From: Planctomycetales bacterium
GTDB lineage: Bacteria > Planctomycetota > Planctomycetia > Pirellulales > Pirellulaceae
Assembly (NCBI GenBank): GCA_020426925.1
Contig: JAGQPC010000002.1
Coordinates: 1 to 41,644 of the forward strand
Reading direction: 5' to 3'
Length of the DNA: 41,644 nt
The position numbers were made by a program, and so were the translations under genes. Numbering within the stretch: the first letter of the stretch is position 1; each line of letters begins with the position of its first letter. Under the pieces are notes generated by a model. The model was not told the DNA's origin and ran no database searches. It saw nothing but the letters and a program-made list of their open reading frames with translations. Below are positions 1-9,200 of the stretch, piece by piece.

Positions 1-638
1 TCGCGCTCTGGCAACCGTGCCGCCCTTCGAATCGCATTCTCGCTAATCCTGGTGTCTGCGTACGCGCCAAGCCCAGTTGTATACATCTCTTCTCGTGCGA
101 CTGTACCCTGATCAACTACCTGGACCGTCTCACGGTGGTTGGTCCCGCTCAGGGTATGCCATGCGTGAATGAGTTCATGGGCTAACACAACCCATGTTGG
201 CGTCGGTCTGCCGCAAAGCCGCGTGTAAATCTCAGCGCTATTTTCATCGTTGTGCATATCGATACTCACCTTGCTGCCCACGCCGGCAAACTGGAATTCG
301 CGTCTACCGAAGTTCTTCGTGACGCGATACTTGTCATTGATATTGCCAGAAGCGCCGGTGCTGGCGCCCTCACTCTTGGAGCTTGGCCTGAAGTAGATCG
401 TTACCGCACGTTCGGCACCATGGCCGCTCGTACCGATTCCATCAAAGCGTTGACCGATAAGTTTGAGGAGATCTTTGCCGATCGCGTTTGCATTGATTAG
501 ATCAAGATCTCGCACGCAGTTGTAATAGAAGGAATGCTTCTGCATCATGTAGGCATTGCCGGAGTAGAGAAGTCCATTAAAACCGCGCTTTCCGTTTGCA
601 TCGATGTAGATGCCTTTGTACTCGGTCGCTCTCGCCAT
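1..638 (-). CDS. Peptidase M91 (NleD)-like zinc metalloprotease, 3' end cut by window edge
   Basis: An uninterrupted minus-strand frame gives at least 212 residues and runs off the left edge. The start is ATG at 638, with AGGGA six bases upstream. Residues 154-158 read HELIH, a zincin HExxH motif, inside LAHELIHAWHTLSGT. A conserved tail follows: EEM at 183-185, TTGLG at 187-191 and ISENAIRRAARLPER near 198-212. Family knowledge: M91 proteins (NleD, an EPEC type III effector that cleaves host MAP kinases) have HExxH followed by a GL...(S/T)EN.lR block, which fits here. There is no signal peptide; residues 1-150 are unrecognised. It is divergent from the STAS/sigma/kinase cluster. The substrate is unknown; it could be a toxin, an effector or a housekeeping protease. 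I am fairly sure of the protease fold and less sure of the M91 assignment. Confidence 0.75.
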   Translation of the reverse strand, partial: MARATEYKGIYIDANGKRGFNGLLYSGNAYMMQKHSFYYNCVRDLDLINANAIGKDLLKLIGQRFDGIGTSGHGAERAVTIYFRPSSKSEGASTGASGNINDKYRVTKNFGRREFQFAGVGSKVSIDMHNDENSAEIYTRLCGRPTPTWVVLAHELIHAWHTLSGTNHRETVQVVDQGTVAREEMYTTGLGAYADTRISENAIRRAARLPER

Positions 639-1036
639 GAGAAATCCCTATGCTGTTTTTTGATTTGCAAATATGCCACCACTCCATCCGGGCTTTACAT
701 TCGTTCCATTGAGTAATTCTAGGTCGCAAAAACTGGCCAGCCGCCGCCTCAAAAGAAAAAGACGGGCAGAGTAAAAGAGTACAGGCAATGCATGGGACAG
801 CTAGCGCCCGATGACTTAGGAATGTCCCTTCTAAATTCCGGCGACCAGGATGGGCTGACAATATGCTTGTAGGCCAAGCATGAGAAAACGCAGGATTCGG
901 TCACGTGTCCATGTCGATGCCCTTCTGGGTAGGGTGTTGACTGTCGAAAGATTTTTCGGGAAATGCGCGCGCCGTTCAAATCGGGATGTCGATTAGACCA
1001 GTAGGAGCCAAAATCAAGCTAAAACAGGAGTATTCC
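639..1036. other. Divergent intergenic region, no gene supported
   Basis: About 400 bases separate the M91-like gene (minus) from the STAS-like gene (plus), so promoters for both should lie here. Short frames on the minus strand have no recognisable protein character and overlap the M91 start. I could not pick convincing -35/-10 boxes. Confidence 0.5.
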
Positions 1037-1420
1037 ATGAGTCTAAGAGTTACACGATCGCAACGGAGAAACACACATCCGCCCGTCGATTTCGCATCCA
1101 GCAGGAGCTCGGTTTGGTCGGCACGAGACTTGGCTCCGCTGGATACAGAAACCTTGTTCAAACCAGACGTTTCCGAAAGGGTTGTTCCAAATTCGAATGG
1201 CCATTTCGGTTCGCGCGACGTAACGGAGTTTTTCGATCGTCTCTGGAAGATGTTTCCACGAAAGACAGGGCTTGTCGTTGAATTGGATATCTGCGACGTG
1301 AAAACGGTCGGTGTGGCGTTCGCACGTGAATTGGAGTTCTATCGACGGGAGCTACAAAGGTGTGCCGGAACCGTTCGGATAATTAATGGCGATCAAATCC
1401 ATAACAAATCGGACGACTAG
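1037..1420 (+). CDS. Small STAS-like (anti-sigma antagonist-like) protein
   Basis: 127 residues. An in-frame ATG exists at 986, but ATG 1037 is preceded by AGGAG at 1026-1030 and is the better start. The N-terminal half is basic, Ser-rich and probably disordered. The C-terminal half (about residues 70-122) alternates strand and helix in STAS style: LVVELDICDVKTVG, then an amphipathic helix AFARELEFYRRELQRCAG, then the strand TVRIING. Known STAS antagonists have a phospho-acceptor Ser/Thr after the central Asp; here that stretch is DVKTVG, so Thr is the only candidate and the match is weak. It lies about 240 bases upstream of a sigma factor gene and two kinase genes, which fits a partner-switching role, but this is inference from context. 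It could also be an unrelated small alpha/beta protein. Confidence 0.55.
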   Translation: MSLRVTRSQRRNTHPPVDFASSRSSVWSARDLAPLDTETLFKPDVSERVVPNSNGHFGSRDVTEFFDRLWKMFPRKTGLVVELDICDVKTVGVAFARELEFYRRELQRCAGTVRIINGDQIHNKSDD

Positions 1421-1656
1421 GATAATACTGAACGACAAAACTGGCGCCTGTGGCTTTGGTGCAATTGAGGCTATTTATAGGAATGCCCGTTTTCCGCAGG
1501 GGCACGTGCCAGTTTGCCAGACATCAAGTGTCTTCTCTTCCCACCCAACTGTCGTTGTCCATGGGAAGCCTTACATTTGCGGTTGTGTCGTTGTCGAGCT
1601 AGACTACAACCTCGATTACACTCGCGTGTTACGAAGTTAAGGCCTGGACTCGACGC

Positions 1657-2280
1657 GTGGCCCAAATGGAAGATGAATCGAAACTGGTGTCAGACGCAAT
1701 TAACGGCGACCGGATTGCATTGCAACAGCTCCTTTTGGAACACGCTTCATTAGTCAAACAGCATATTACGACTAAAATCCCGGTAGCGGTTCAAGGCCTG
1801 ATTGATGCGGACGACGTCATGCAGCAGGCGTGTGTCGAGGCCTTCCGATCAATTCGGCATTTCCAGCCCCAGTCCGATGGGGCATTTCTCGCATGGTTCA
1901 AATCCATTGCGCTCCATCGACTAAAGGACGCCGTCAAATCGTTAAGACGCGTCAAACGGGGAGGAGAATTTCGTCGCGTCATGCAACCGTCGACGACGGA
2001 GTCTCATGCGCTGATTGGCCTAGTGGAATTACTATCGGCCGGCAGCCATACTCCTAGCAGATCAGCGGTGCGAAACGAAGCAGTTCACGCTATACAAAGG
2101 TCGATCCAAGAGCTGCCCGATGATTACCGACAAGCTGTACAACTTCGGCTGATTGAGGGAAAAAGCTTAGACGAAACGGCCGAGACGATGGATCGGAGCC
2201 CGCGGGCCGTTCGCATTTTAGTCGAACGAGCGAAGAAAAAAATGCGCGCAGCCCTGGGCCGCCTGTCTCTTTATGAGTAG
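1657..2280 (+). CDS. ECF-type RNA polymerase sigma factor
   Basis: 207 residues from a GTG at 1657; an ATG three codons later (1666) is an equally good start, and neither has a clear Shine-Dalgarno. The region-2 helices cover about residues 25-95, with the core-binding segment IDADDVMQQACVEAFRSI and the promoter-melting segment AFLAWFKSIALHRLKDA. A variable linker follows, then region 4 (about 145-203): IQELPDDYRQAVQLRLIEG, SLDETAETMDRSPRAVRILV and a basic helix ERAKKKMRAAL, the helix-turn-helix that reads the -35 element. There is no zinc anti-sigma gene next to it. Instead two Ser/Thr kinases lie downstream, matching the planctomycete ECF-STK arrangement in which a kinase is thought to control the sigma factor. 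The first kinase gene starts 103 bases after the stop. Confidence 0.9.
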   Translation: MAQMEDESKLVSDAINGDRIALQQLLLEHASLVKQHITTKIPVAVQGLIDADDVMQQACVEAFRSIRHFQPQSDGAFLAWFKSIALHRLKDAVKSLRRVKRGGEFRRVMQPSTTESHALIGLVELLSAGSHTPSRSAVRNEAVHAIQRSIQELPDDYRQAVQLRLIEGKSLDETAETMDRSPRAVRILVERAKKKMRAALGRLSLYE

Positions 2281-2371
2281 GCGATGCAGACTGGATGAAT
2301 CTTCGTAGAAGAGACGACCGCCGCTCGCCTTCTCAATCTACCTCGAAGTACGCTCGTTCCGGCTCAATGAT

Positions 2372-2376
2372 GGAGG
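2372..2376 (+). promoter_or_regulatory. Ribosome binding site fixing the TTG start of the first kinase gene
   Basis: GGAGG lies seven bases before TTG 2384. The nearby ATG at 2367 is in another frame and reaches a stop after seven codons, so the TTG is the credible start. Confidence 0.7.
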
Positions 2377-2383
2377 ACTACTT

Positions 2384-5300
2384 TTGTTAGAACGTCATCT
2401 GCCGATAGACAAGAATGGTAAACAGCGGCTGGAGCAGATTCGACGAATCGTCAAAGATTGTCTGATGGCACGAGCTGCTGGCAAAGATGTCGCCGATAAA
2501 TCGCTGATTCAGTCTCATCCAGATCTCATGCCCGAACTGGCTGAAGAACTAAAAAATCTAAGAATGATCGAGCAGGCAGATCGCCAGGCAAAGCAGCCAG
2601 GTTCATCGGGACTTCACATTCGCTGTCCGCATTGCCAAAATCCCGTGGAATTGGTGGAAGAGGGGGCTATATCGGAAGTGCTGTGCCCTTCGTGCGGCAG
2701 CCCGTTTGGCCTGGTCGATGACTCGGAACGAACCTACCAAGCTCGGAGCGATCAACGAATCGGACATTTCCAGCTTCTCGACAAAGTCGGCATGGGGGCA
2801 TTCGGCAGCGTCTGGAGCGCACGCGATACGGAACTCGATCGCCAAGTCGCGGTCAAGATTCCTCGCAATGGACAGCTGAGTACCGAAGACGCCGAACTGT
2901 TTATTCGCGAAGCGCGTGCGGCGGCGCAGCTCAAGCATCCTCATATTGTGAGCGTACTGGAAGTCGGGCGTCACGAGGATCGCATCTACATCGTGACAGA
3001 ATTCGTGCAAGGTTTGGACCTGGCCGATAGGCTGTCCGACCAACAAGCCACGCCTCGAGAAGCAGCTGCACTTTGCGCAACGGTTGCCGACGCTCTGCAA
3101 CATGCTCACGAACAAGGTGTGATTTACCGAGACCTCAAACCGTCGAACATCATGCTCGACACGGCAGGCGAACCGCACTTGATGGACTTTGGCCTGGCCA
3201 AACGCGAGTCGGGCGAGATGACGATGACGGTGGAAGGCAAGCTACTGGGAACGCCGGCGTACATGTCTCCCGAGCAAGCACGCGGCTCGGCACACGCGGC
3301 CGATGCCAGGAGCGATGTCTATTCTCTGGGCGTGATCTTGTTTGACCTATTGACTGGTGAGCGGCCGTTTCGTGGCAGTATGCGGATGCTGCTACATCAA
3401 ATCCTTGTGGATGATGCGCCAAGTCCGCGCAAAATGAATAGTTCGGTCTCACGAGACCTAGAGATCATCTGTCTAAAGTGCTTGGAAAAGGACGCCGACC
3501 AGCGCTACAAAATCGCAGCCGATTTACGAGACGATCTTCGACGCTTTTTGTCCGACGAACCGGTAGCGGCGCGCCCAATCACCAAAGCTGCTCGAGCTTG
3601 GCGATGGTGCCGACGCAAGCCTGTTGTCACCGGGCTTGGCGCGGCCGTCTTGGGATTACTGAGTTTTCTGGCGGTTGCTGGGCCGTTGGTTGCTCTGAAT
3701 CAGCGAACATTGACCGAGCAATATCGAGGGGAACGGTACAAGGCGGAAAACGCAAGCGAAGAGACCCAAAGGTCCCGTGAGAATCTGCGTCGCCAGCTTT
3801 ATATATCCGATATGGGGATGGCGCAACGGGCGCTCAAACGAGGCCAGATTGCGTCCGTTATTGAACGTCTCGACCGCCATCTACCTGAGGACAACCAGGA
3901 CGATCTACGCGGCTTCGAATGGTACTATCTGTGGGCAGCCATTGAGAGGACTGTTTTCTCGCCTCGATTCGATGCCGTCGCCCCACAGGATGCAAGATTT
4001 TCGGACGACGGATCCACAATTACATGTTTTGATCCTGGGAACGAGCATGTATCGCAACGAGACGTCCGCACGCAAGAGATTTACAGTATGGTCAAGTTCA
4101 ATTGCAAAGGAGTTGATGATACAAAATCCTTTTTGGGGAGGTTTTCACCCAACGGTCAACTAGCGGCTTTGAGTTTTGAAGGGGGTCGCCTTCTACTTGT
4201 CGACCTGAAAACGCGCGAACGAGATCTGCTAAGCGGTCATGACGCTCACATCAGGTCAGGTGCGTTTTCTCCCGATGGCAACGTTTTGGCGTCTGGAGAC
4301 GATCGTGGATCCGTCATCCTATGGGACGTAGGAAAACGCCGGAAGCTGTTCGAGCTGAACGCTCAGGCGGGGCAAAAGGCTCATGAAGACAAAGACATGC
4401 TTGGATACATTGTCTGCGACATCACGTTTTCTCCTGATGGCAAGATGTTGGCCACCGCCAGTCGTGACCAAACGGCGCGACTTTGGGACGCCGCCAACGG
4501 GAGGTTACTAGAAACGTTCGCTGTATCGCAACACACGACGGAAAGAAGCTCCGTTTGGTCTGTCGCTTTTTCACCCGATGGAAAAACATTGGTCACTGGG
4601 ACGAGTGGCGATTGTGCCGTGTTGCTTTGGGATGTCAAGAGTCGACATTTCCTTAAGAAACTCCGTGCGCACGAGAAATTCGTGTCTCGATTGGCGTTCT
4701 CGAACGATGGCACGATTCTCGCGTCCGGAGGAAGTACAATCCGGCTATGGGACATGAACAGTGGCGAGTTGCGTGATTCGTTTTCAAGTGGATACCAAGG
4801 TGGCGTAACCCCGTTCTTGTCGTTCTCGCCAGACGGGTCGGTCTTAGCCGCTAGATGCAAGGATGGAGTCAAGCTATGGCAACTTCGCCAGCCTGCTAAT
4901 CCCGCTCAAATAAGATTGCCGGATGATTGGCAGAAATACAGGCTAGATGTCAGTTCAGACGCGACAAACGGTGTCATTGGGACGCTGTCCGGAAAAGTTG
5001 AGGTATACGATTTGACGACTGGGTCGCAGCTTCATCAGGTTTCGCACAGCCCAGAGCCGATCACCCACGTCTCATGGGATCATGAAACGAATGAAAGATT
5101 CGCGTCGACCGACCGAACAGGCAGTGTCAAGGCGTGGAATGCGGAAACAGGTGAGTTGCTCCATTCATTCGAGTCCGAGTCGCGTGATGAGTTTCTGTTC
5201 ATCTCGGCGTGGTTCTCACCAGCCGGCAACAACATCTCGGCCATCAGCAAAAATGGTCGAGTTTCTAGCTGGAATTTAGGCGTATCCAATCGCATCAAAA

Positions 5301-5884
5301 AGGAGATTCATGCCGTCGAGCAAGACCGTAGGAATATGGCTGGATTCATGGGAGACATGACGTTTAGTCACGACGGCCGACTTTTGGCGACGAGCGGCGT
5401 AACTGTCTCCGACAAGGGGGAGGAACGGAATGTTCGGCTATGGGATGTTTTGACCGATCGGCTGGTACGATCGATTTCGCCTAAAGACGGAAAACGTATC
5501 TGCACGTTTTCCGCGGACGACTCACTTATGGCTTTGCGAAACCGTGATGAATTTTGCGTGTTGGATGTGGCAAGCGGCGAAGTACGACACCGCTTTGCCG
5601 GACACCATGGAAGCATTGCATCGATGTGCTTCTCGCCGGACGGTCGTCAACTTTTCGTCGGCGAATTCGGAACCGTCAAGATTTGGGATCTGCGTACGGA
5701 CGAATTGCGTTTTGAGCTTGACGCACATAAAGACCAGGTTAGTCACACTTCCCTCACGCCCGATTGTCGGACGCTCACGACGGCAAGCTCCGACAAAACA
5801 ATCAAGCAATGGCGATTCGCCAATGATGAAGAAGTCCAGCAAATACGCCAGCGCTGGCAGCAGAATCGGCAGGCTCAGGAATGA
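2384..5884 (+). CDS. Membrane Ser/Thr protein kinase with zinc ribbon and WD40 repeats (first paralog)
   Basis: 1,166 residues. Residues 15-65 form a helical segment (SLIQSHPDLMPELAEEL) often seen before planctomycete kinases. A zinc ribbon follows with Cys 81, 84, 101 and 104. The kinase domain covers about 127-390: glycine loop GMGAFG 136-141, VAVK Lys158, catalytic YRDLKPSN 248-255 (Tyr in place of the usual His), DFG 268-270, [12 protein letters not shown] near 289-300. One membrane helix lies at about 414-438. The rest, about 700 residues, carries repeated FSPDG...LWD blades typical of WD40 propellers, predicted outside the membrane. Likely role: transmembrane signalling kinase reading an envelope signal through the propeller; ligand and substrate are unknown. 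It follows the ECF sigma gene and precedes a paralog. Catalytic residues are intact, so it should be active. Confidence 0.93.
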   Translation: MLERHLPIDKNGKQRLEQIRRIVKDCLMARAAGKDVADKSLIQSHPDLMPELAEELKNLRMIEQADRQAKQPGSSGLHIRCPHCQNPVELVEEGAISEVLCPSCGSPFGLVDDSERTYQARSDQRIGHFQLLDKVGMGAFGSVWSARDTELDRQVAVKIPRNGQLSTEDAELFIREARAAAQLKHPHIVSVLEVGRHEDRIYIVTEFVQGLDLADRLSDQQATPREAAALCATVADALQHAHEQGVIYRDLKPSNIMLDTAGEPHLMDFGLAKRESGEMTMTVEGKLLGTPAYMSPEQARGSAHAADARSDVYSLGVILFDLLTGERPFRGSMRMLLHQILVDDAPSPRKMNSSVSRDLEIICLKCLEKDADQRYKIAADLRDDLRRFLSDEPVAARPITKAARAWRWCRRKPVVTGLGAAVLGLLSFLAVAGPLVALNQRTLTEQYRGERYKAENASEETQRSRENLRRQLYISDMGMAQRALKRGQIASVIERLDRHLPEDNQDDLRGFEWYYLWAAIERTVFSPRFDAVAPQDARFSDDGSTITCFDPGNEHVSQRDVRTQEIYSMVKFNCKGVDDTKSFLGRFSPNGQLAALSFEGGRLLLVDLKTRERDLLSGHDAHIRSGAFSPDGNVLASGDDRGSVILWDVGKRRKLFELNAQAGQKAHEDKDMLGYIVCDITFSPDGKMLATASRDQTARLWDAANGRLLETFAVSQHTTERSSVWSVAFSPDGKTLVTGTSGDCAVLLWDVKSRHFLKKLRAHEKFVSRLAFSNDGTILASGGSTIRLWDMNSGELRDSFSSGYQGGVTPFLSFSPDGSVLAARCKDGVKLWQLRQPANPAQIRLPDDWQKYRLDVSSDATNGVIGTLSGKVEVYDLTTGSQLHQVSHSPEPITHVSWDHETNERFASTDRTGSVKAWNAETGELLHSFESESRDEFLFISAWFSPAGNNISAISKNGRVSSWNLGVSNRIKKEIHAVEQDRRNMAGFMGDMTFSHDGRLLATSGVTVSDKGEERNVRLWDVLTDRLVRSISPKDGKRICTFSADDSLMALRNRDEFCVLDVASGEVRHRFAGHHGSIASMCFSPDGRQLFVGEFGTVKIWDLRTDELRFELDAHKDQVSHTSLTPDCRTLTTASSDKTIKQWRFANDEEVQQIRQRWQQNRQAQE

Positions 5885-5950
5885 AAGTGAACTAGAAGTG
5901 ATGGAAGAGCGATTGTATTCATGGAGTACGCAACTGCGAAAAGAGGAGCG

Positions 5951-6029
5951 AAAAATGGGGACTGGCTCCGAGCTGATTCCGTGCAAACCTGTGCAAAAAG
6001 GCCATGCTCCGTGCCAGTCCCCTTTTTTT
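5951..6029. repeat. REP-like long imperfect palindrome, possible terminator
   Basis: The left arm GGGGACTGGCTCCGAGC (5957-5973) pairs with the right arm GCTCCGTGCCAGTCCCC (6005-6021), with two mismatches in 17 positions. The arms are flanked by an A-run on the left and seven T on the right, so RNA from either strand would end its stem in a U-run. This suits a bidirectional Rho-independent terminator or a REP/REPIN-type mobile palindrome. The copy number in the genome cannot be seen from here. Confidence 0.6.
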
Positions 6030-6042
6030 CGATGGCGGAGCA

Positions 6043-6104
6043 GGGCCAACGGCCCTGCAATTTATGGATCACGCGGAATTGATAAATGTTCGGGCCGTTG
6101 GCCC
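6043..6104. repeat. Inverted pair of 13-bp GGGCC palindromes
   Basis: GGGCCAACGGCCC at 6043-6055 and GGGCCGTTGGCCC at 6092-6104 are exact reverse complements, 36 bases apart, and each is itself a near palindrome. With the neighbouring REP-like element this looks like a dispersed intergenic repeat cassette rather than a gene-specific regulator. Confidence 0.6.
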
Positions 6105-6207
6105 TTGAATTTGGTGAACATCGAAACTCAGGCCTGCAGCGCCTGCAACCTGGGGCTAGGCAGATGGCTAGGCCTTTGTCCCGAAGATCGAAAGCAAGAG
6201 GTAAATA

Positions 6208-9200
6208 ATGTCCAATTCCTCAATCGATTCAGACGAAAAGCGAGCCGAGCAAATTCGGCAAATCGTCAAGGACTGCCTGATGGATCGAGCTGCGGGAGAG
6301 AAGATTACGGATGAATCGCTGATCCAGTCCCATCCCCATCTGATGCCCGAATTGCAGGAAGAGCTTCGCAATCTGCGAATGATCGAACAGGCGGAAGTGA
6401 AGGCGGATCGGTCGGGAGTTTCCGGTTTACATATTCGCTGTCCGCATTGCCAAAACCCAGTGGAACTGGTGGACGAAAGTTCGTTGTCTGAAGTCGTTTG
6501 CCCATCGTGCGGCAGCCAATTTAGCTTGGTCGACGATTCCGAACGGACCTATCACGCTCGTACCGATCAAACGATCGGTCACTTTCAACTGTTGGACAAA
6601 GTAGGCATGGGCGCGTTCGGCAGCGTCTGGAGCGCACGCGATACGGAACTCGATCGCCAAGTCGCGGTTAAGATTCCGCGTAAAGGGCAACTGACTGCCG
6701 AAGATGCCGAGCTTTTTGTTCGCGAAGCACGCGCGGCGGCACAGCTAAAACATCCTCATATTGTCAGCGTTTTAGAAGTAGGTCGACACGAGGATCGCAT
6801 CTACATCGTGACAGAGTTCGTGCAAGGTCTTGACTTAGCCGATTGGCTAACCGATCAACAGGCCACTCCACGCGAAGCAGCCGAACTCTGCGCGACCGTC
6901 GCCGATGCGTTACAACACGCTCACGATAACGGCGTGATCCATCGCGATCTCAAACCGTCGAACATCATGCTCGACACGGCCGGCGAACCGCACTTGATGG
7001 ACTTTGGCTTGGCCAAACGCGAATCGGGCGAAATGACAATGACGGTCGAAGGCAAGCTACTTGGCACGCCGGCCTACATGTCGCCGGAACAGGCTCGCGG
7101 TGCGGCCCACGATGCGGATGCGCGAAGCGACGTCTATTCGTTAGGCGTAATTTTATTCGAACTTCTCACGGGCGAACGCCCGTTTCGAGGTAGCACTCGG
7201 ATGTTGCTGCATCAGATCCTGGTGGAAGACGCGCCCGCTCCGCGTAGGCTCAATGGCCAGATTCCAAAAGACTTAGAAACGATCTGCTTGAAATGTCTGG
7301 AAAAGGCGCCGGATTGCCGATATCAATCTGCGCGCGAGCTACGCGATGACTTGCAGCGATTTTTACATGGTGAACCCGTTGCGGCACGCCCGATCGCCAA
7401 AGTAGTTCGGGGATGGCGATGGTGCCGACGAAACCAAACAGTGGCTGGACTTGGTGCCGCCGTGGCCTGTTTACTTCTGTTCCTCGCGATTGCTGGGCCT
7501 ATCATTGCGTGGAAAAAAGAAGAATTGCTCGACGCGCAAAAAAAACTGACTTTGCGGTTGTCTCGCCAACTCTACGTTATTCATCTGACTAACGCCGACA
7601 AGGCGTTGGGCGAGAAGGATTATTTGCGCGGCCGCCATGAACTAGACGCGTGTCCGGCCGAGGAGCGGGGATGGGAATGGCGTTTCCTCAACCAAAAACT
7701 TCTTGCTACGGTCCCCGTGCAGCTTGCAAGAAACGAGAAGCCGCTTTTTACACGAGACGGCAAACGGTTAATCGCCGCTGGTGTCGCCGGTTCACCCGAT
7801 GAAAACAAAGCGATCGTCTGGGATTTGTCGTCTGGCGATGTCGTCATAGAACTCCCGCACCCCTCGCGACTCGTCAGTCTGGCTCTGTCGCCAGACGAAA
7901 CGAAGCTTGTCAGCGGCACGGCTACAGGCGAGCTAGTACTATGGAATCTTAAAACGACGCAGGCTGTCTGGTCCGTCAAGCTCCACGAGGATCGGTTCGA
8001 CGGAATCGCATTTAGCCCAGATGGACGTCAAATCGCGACGGCAAACTGGGACAGCACGCTTAAGGTGTTTGATGCCAACGATGGCCACGTGCAATTCTCG
8101 CTTACATTTGAGAACCAACCTCGGAAAGTAATGTTTAGTCCAGATGGGCGCTGGATTGCAGCCGGCTTTCGGATGAATCGCGAATCAGCCGTACTGGTAG
8201 ACGCGCGGGGCGGAACGATCGCAGCCAAGTTCTCAACTCCAGGAGCGGCAGTGCCGACTTTCAGCCCAGGTGGCCAACGAATTGCGACTGGCAATGCAGA
8301 CGGGACGATCAGTTTCTGGGAATGGAATGGAGAAAAGCTCATTCACGAGAAGTCGTGGCAGGCGGGGAACGGTCCGTTGTTGGAATTGGATTTTAGTGCT
8401 GACGGAAACCAACTAGTGTCGGCGCAAGGCAGCTCCGTCAGCGTTTGGAATACACTTTCAGGTGACGAGCTGGCAGCCTTCGATGCTGGGGCGAATGTTT
8501 ACTGGTTGACAATGAGCCCAAGAAACGACGAAGTCGCGGTTTTTACCGGAGCTCACGGTATACGACTATGGCGATACATGGGACCAAAAGACGGCTATGT
8601 CGTACAACTGCCCGAGGCTCCGTCGTTGCCGCGACCGGTGTTCAGCCGTGATGGTCGTTGGCTCGCCGTTGGAGGTTATGACGATGAAGAGCAGAACTTG
8701 GCAACGCCACTGGCTGTAATTAACTCTGCAACCGGAAAACTCGACGCCAGACTTCCTGGGAATTTCCTCGGAGGTTTTACCTGGTGCCCGGACGGCCAAC
8801 ACATTATCGCATCCAGAGTAGGAAAGCAGAAACACGAAATGTTTCATGCGAGCACCGGAAAACTCGTTCGCGAATTCGGCCCCGCTTCTTCCGATATCGC
8901 GTTTCCTCACATCGATCGGAGCGGCAGGTTCTTGACTACGATAGAAAGCGATCTTCGCATCCGGATTTGGGAGCTGAGTTCTGGAGAACTCACAAGTGAA
9001 TACCATATCGAACGAGATCCCACGTGGTGGGCATCGACCGTCGGGCCTGGCGGTACCCTCGCCGCCATAGCGTTCCATCAGGATTACAACGTCAATATCT
9101 TTGGCACACGCGACAAGAGCGCTGCGCACACGTTGCCGACCCCAGGGCGATGGCCGTCTGTCATGTTGTTCACGCGCGATGAGAGTCAACTCTACGTGGG

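Larger units (their letters stand above)
5885..6207. other. Intergenic spacer between the kinase genes, filled with palindromic repeats
   Basis: No gene is supported here. The space holds a long imperfect palindrome ending in a T-run and a pair of inverted GGGCC-type palindromes, described separately, then a stretch with CAGGCCTG and two GGCTAGGC-like words (about 6131-6175). AAGAGG before ATG 6208 is the likely ribosome site for the second kinase gene. A plus-strand frame that spans this spacer overlaps the first kinase out of frame and is not a gene. Confidence 0.6.

Noticed and set aside
577-861. 94-codon minus-strand frame upstream of the M91-like gene
   Set aside because: It overlaps the better supported M91-like start in another frame and has no ribosome site or family.
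1386-1640. 84-codon plus-strand frame between the STAS-like and sigma genes
   Set aside because: It overlaps the STAS-like gene end and shows no domain; probably chance.
5544-6314. 256-codon plus-strand frame spanning the kinase gap
   Set aside because: It overlaps the ends of both kinase genes out of frame and runs through palindromic repeats; its translation has no family character.
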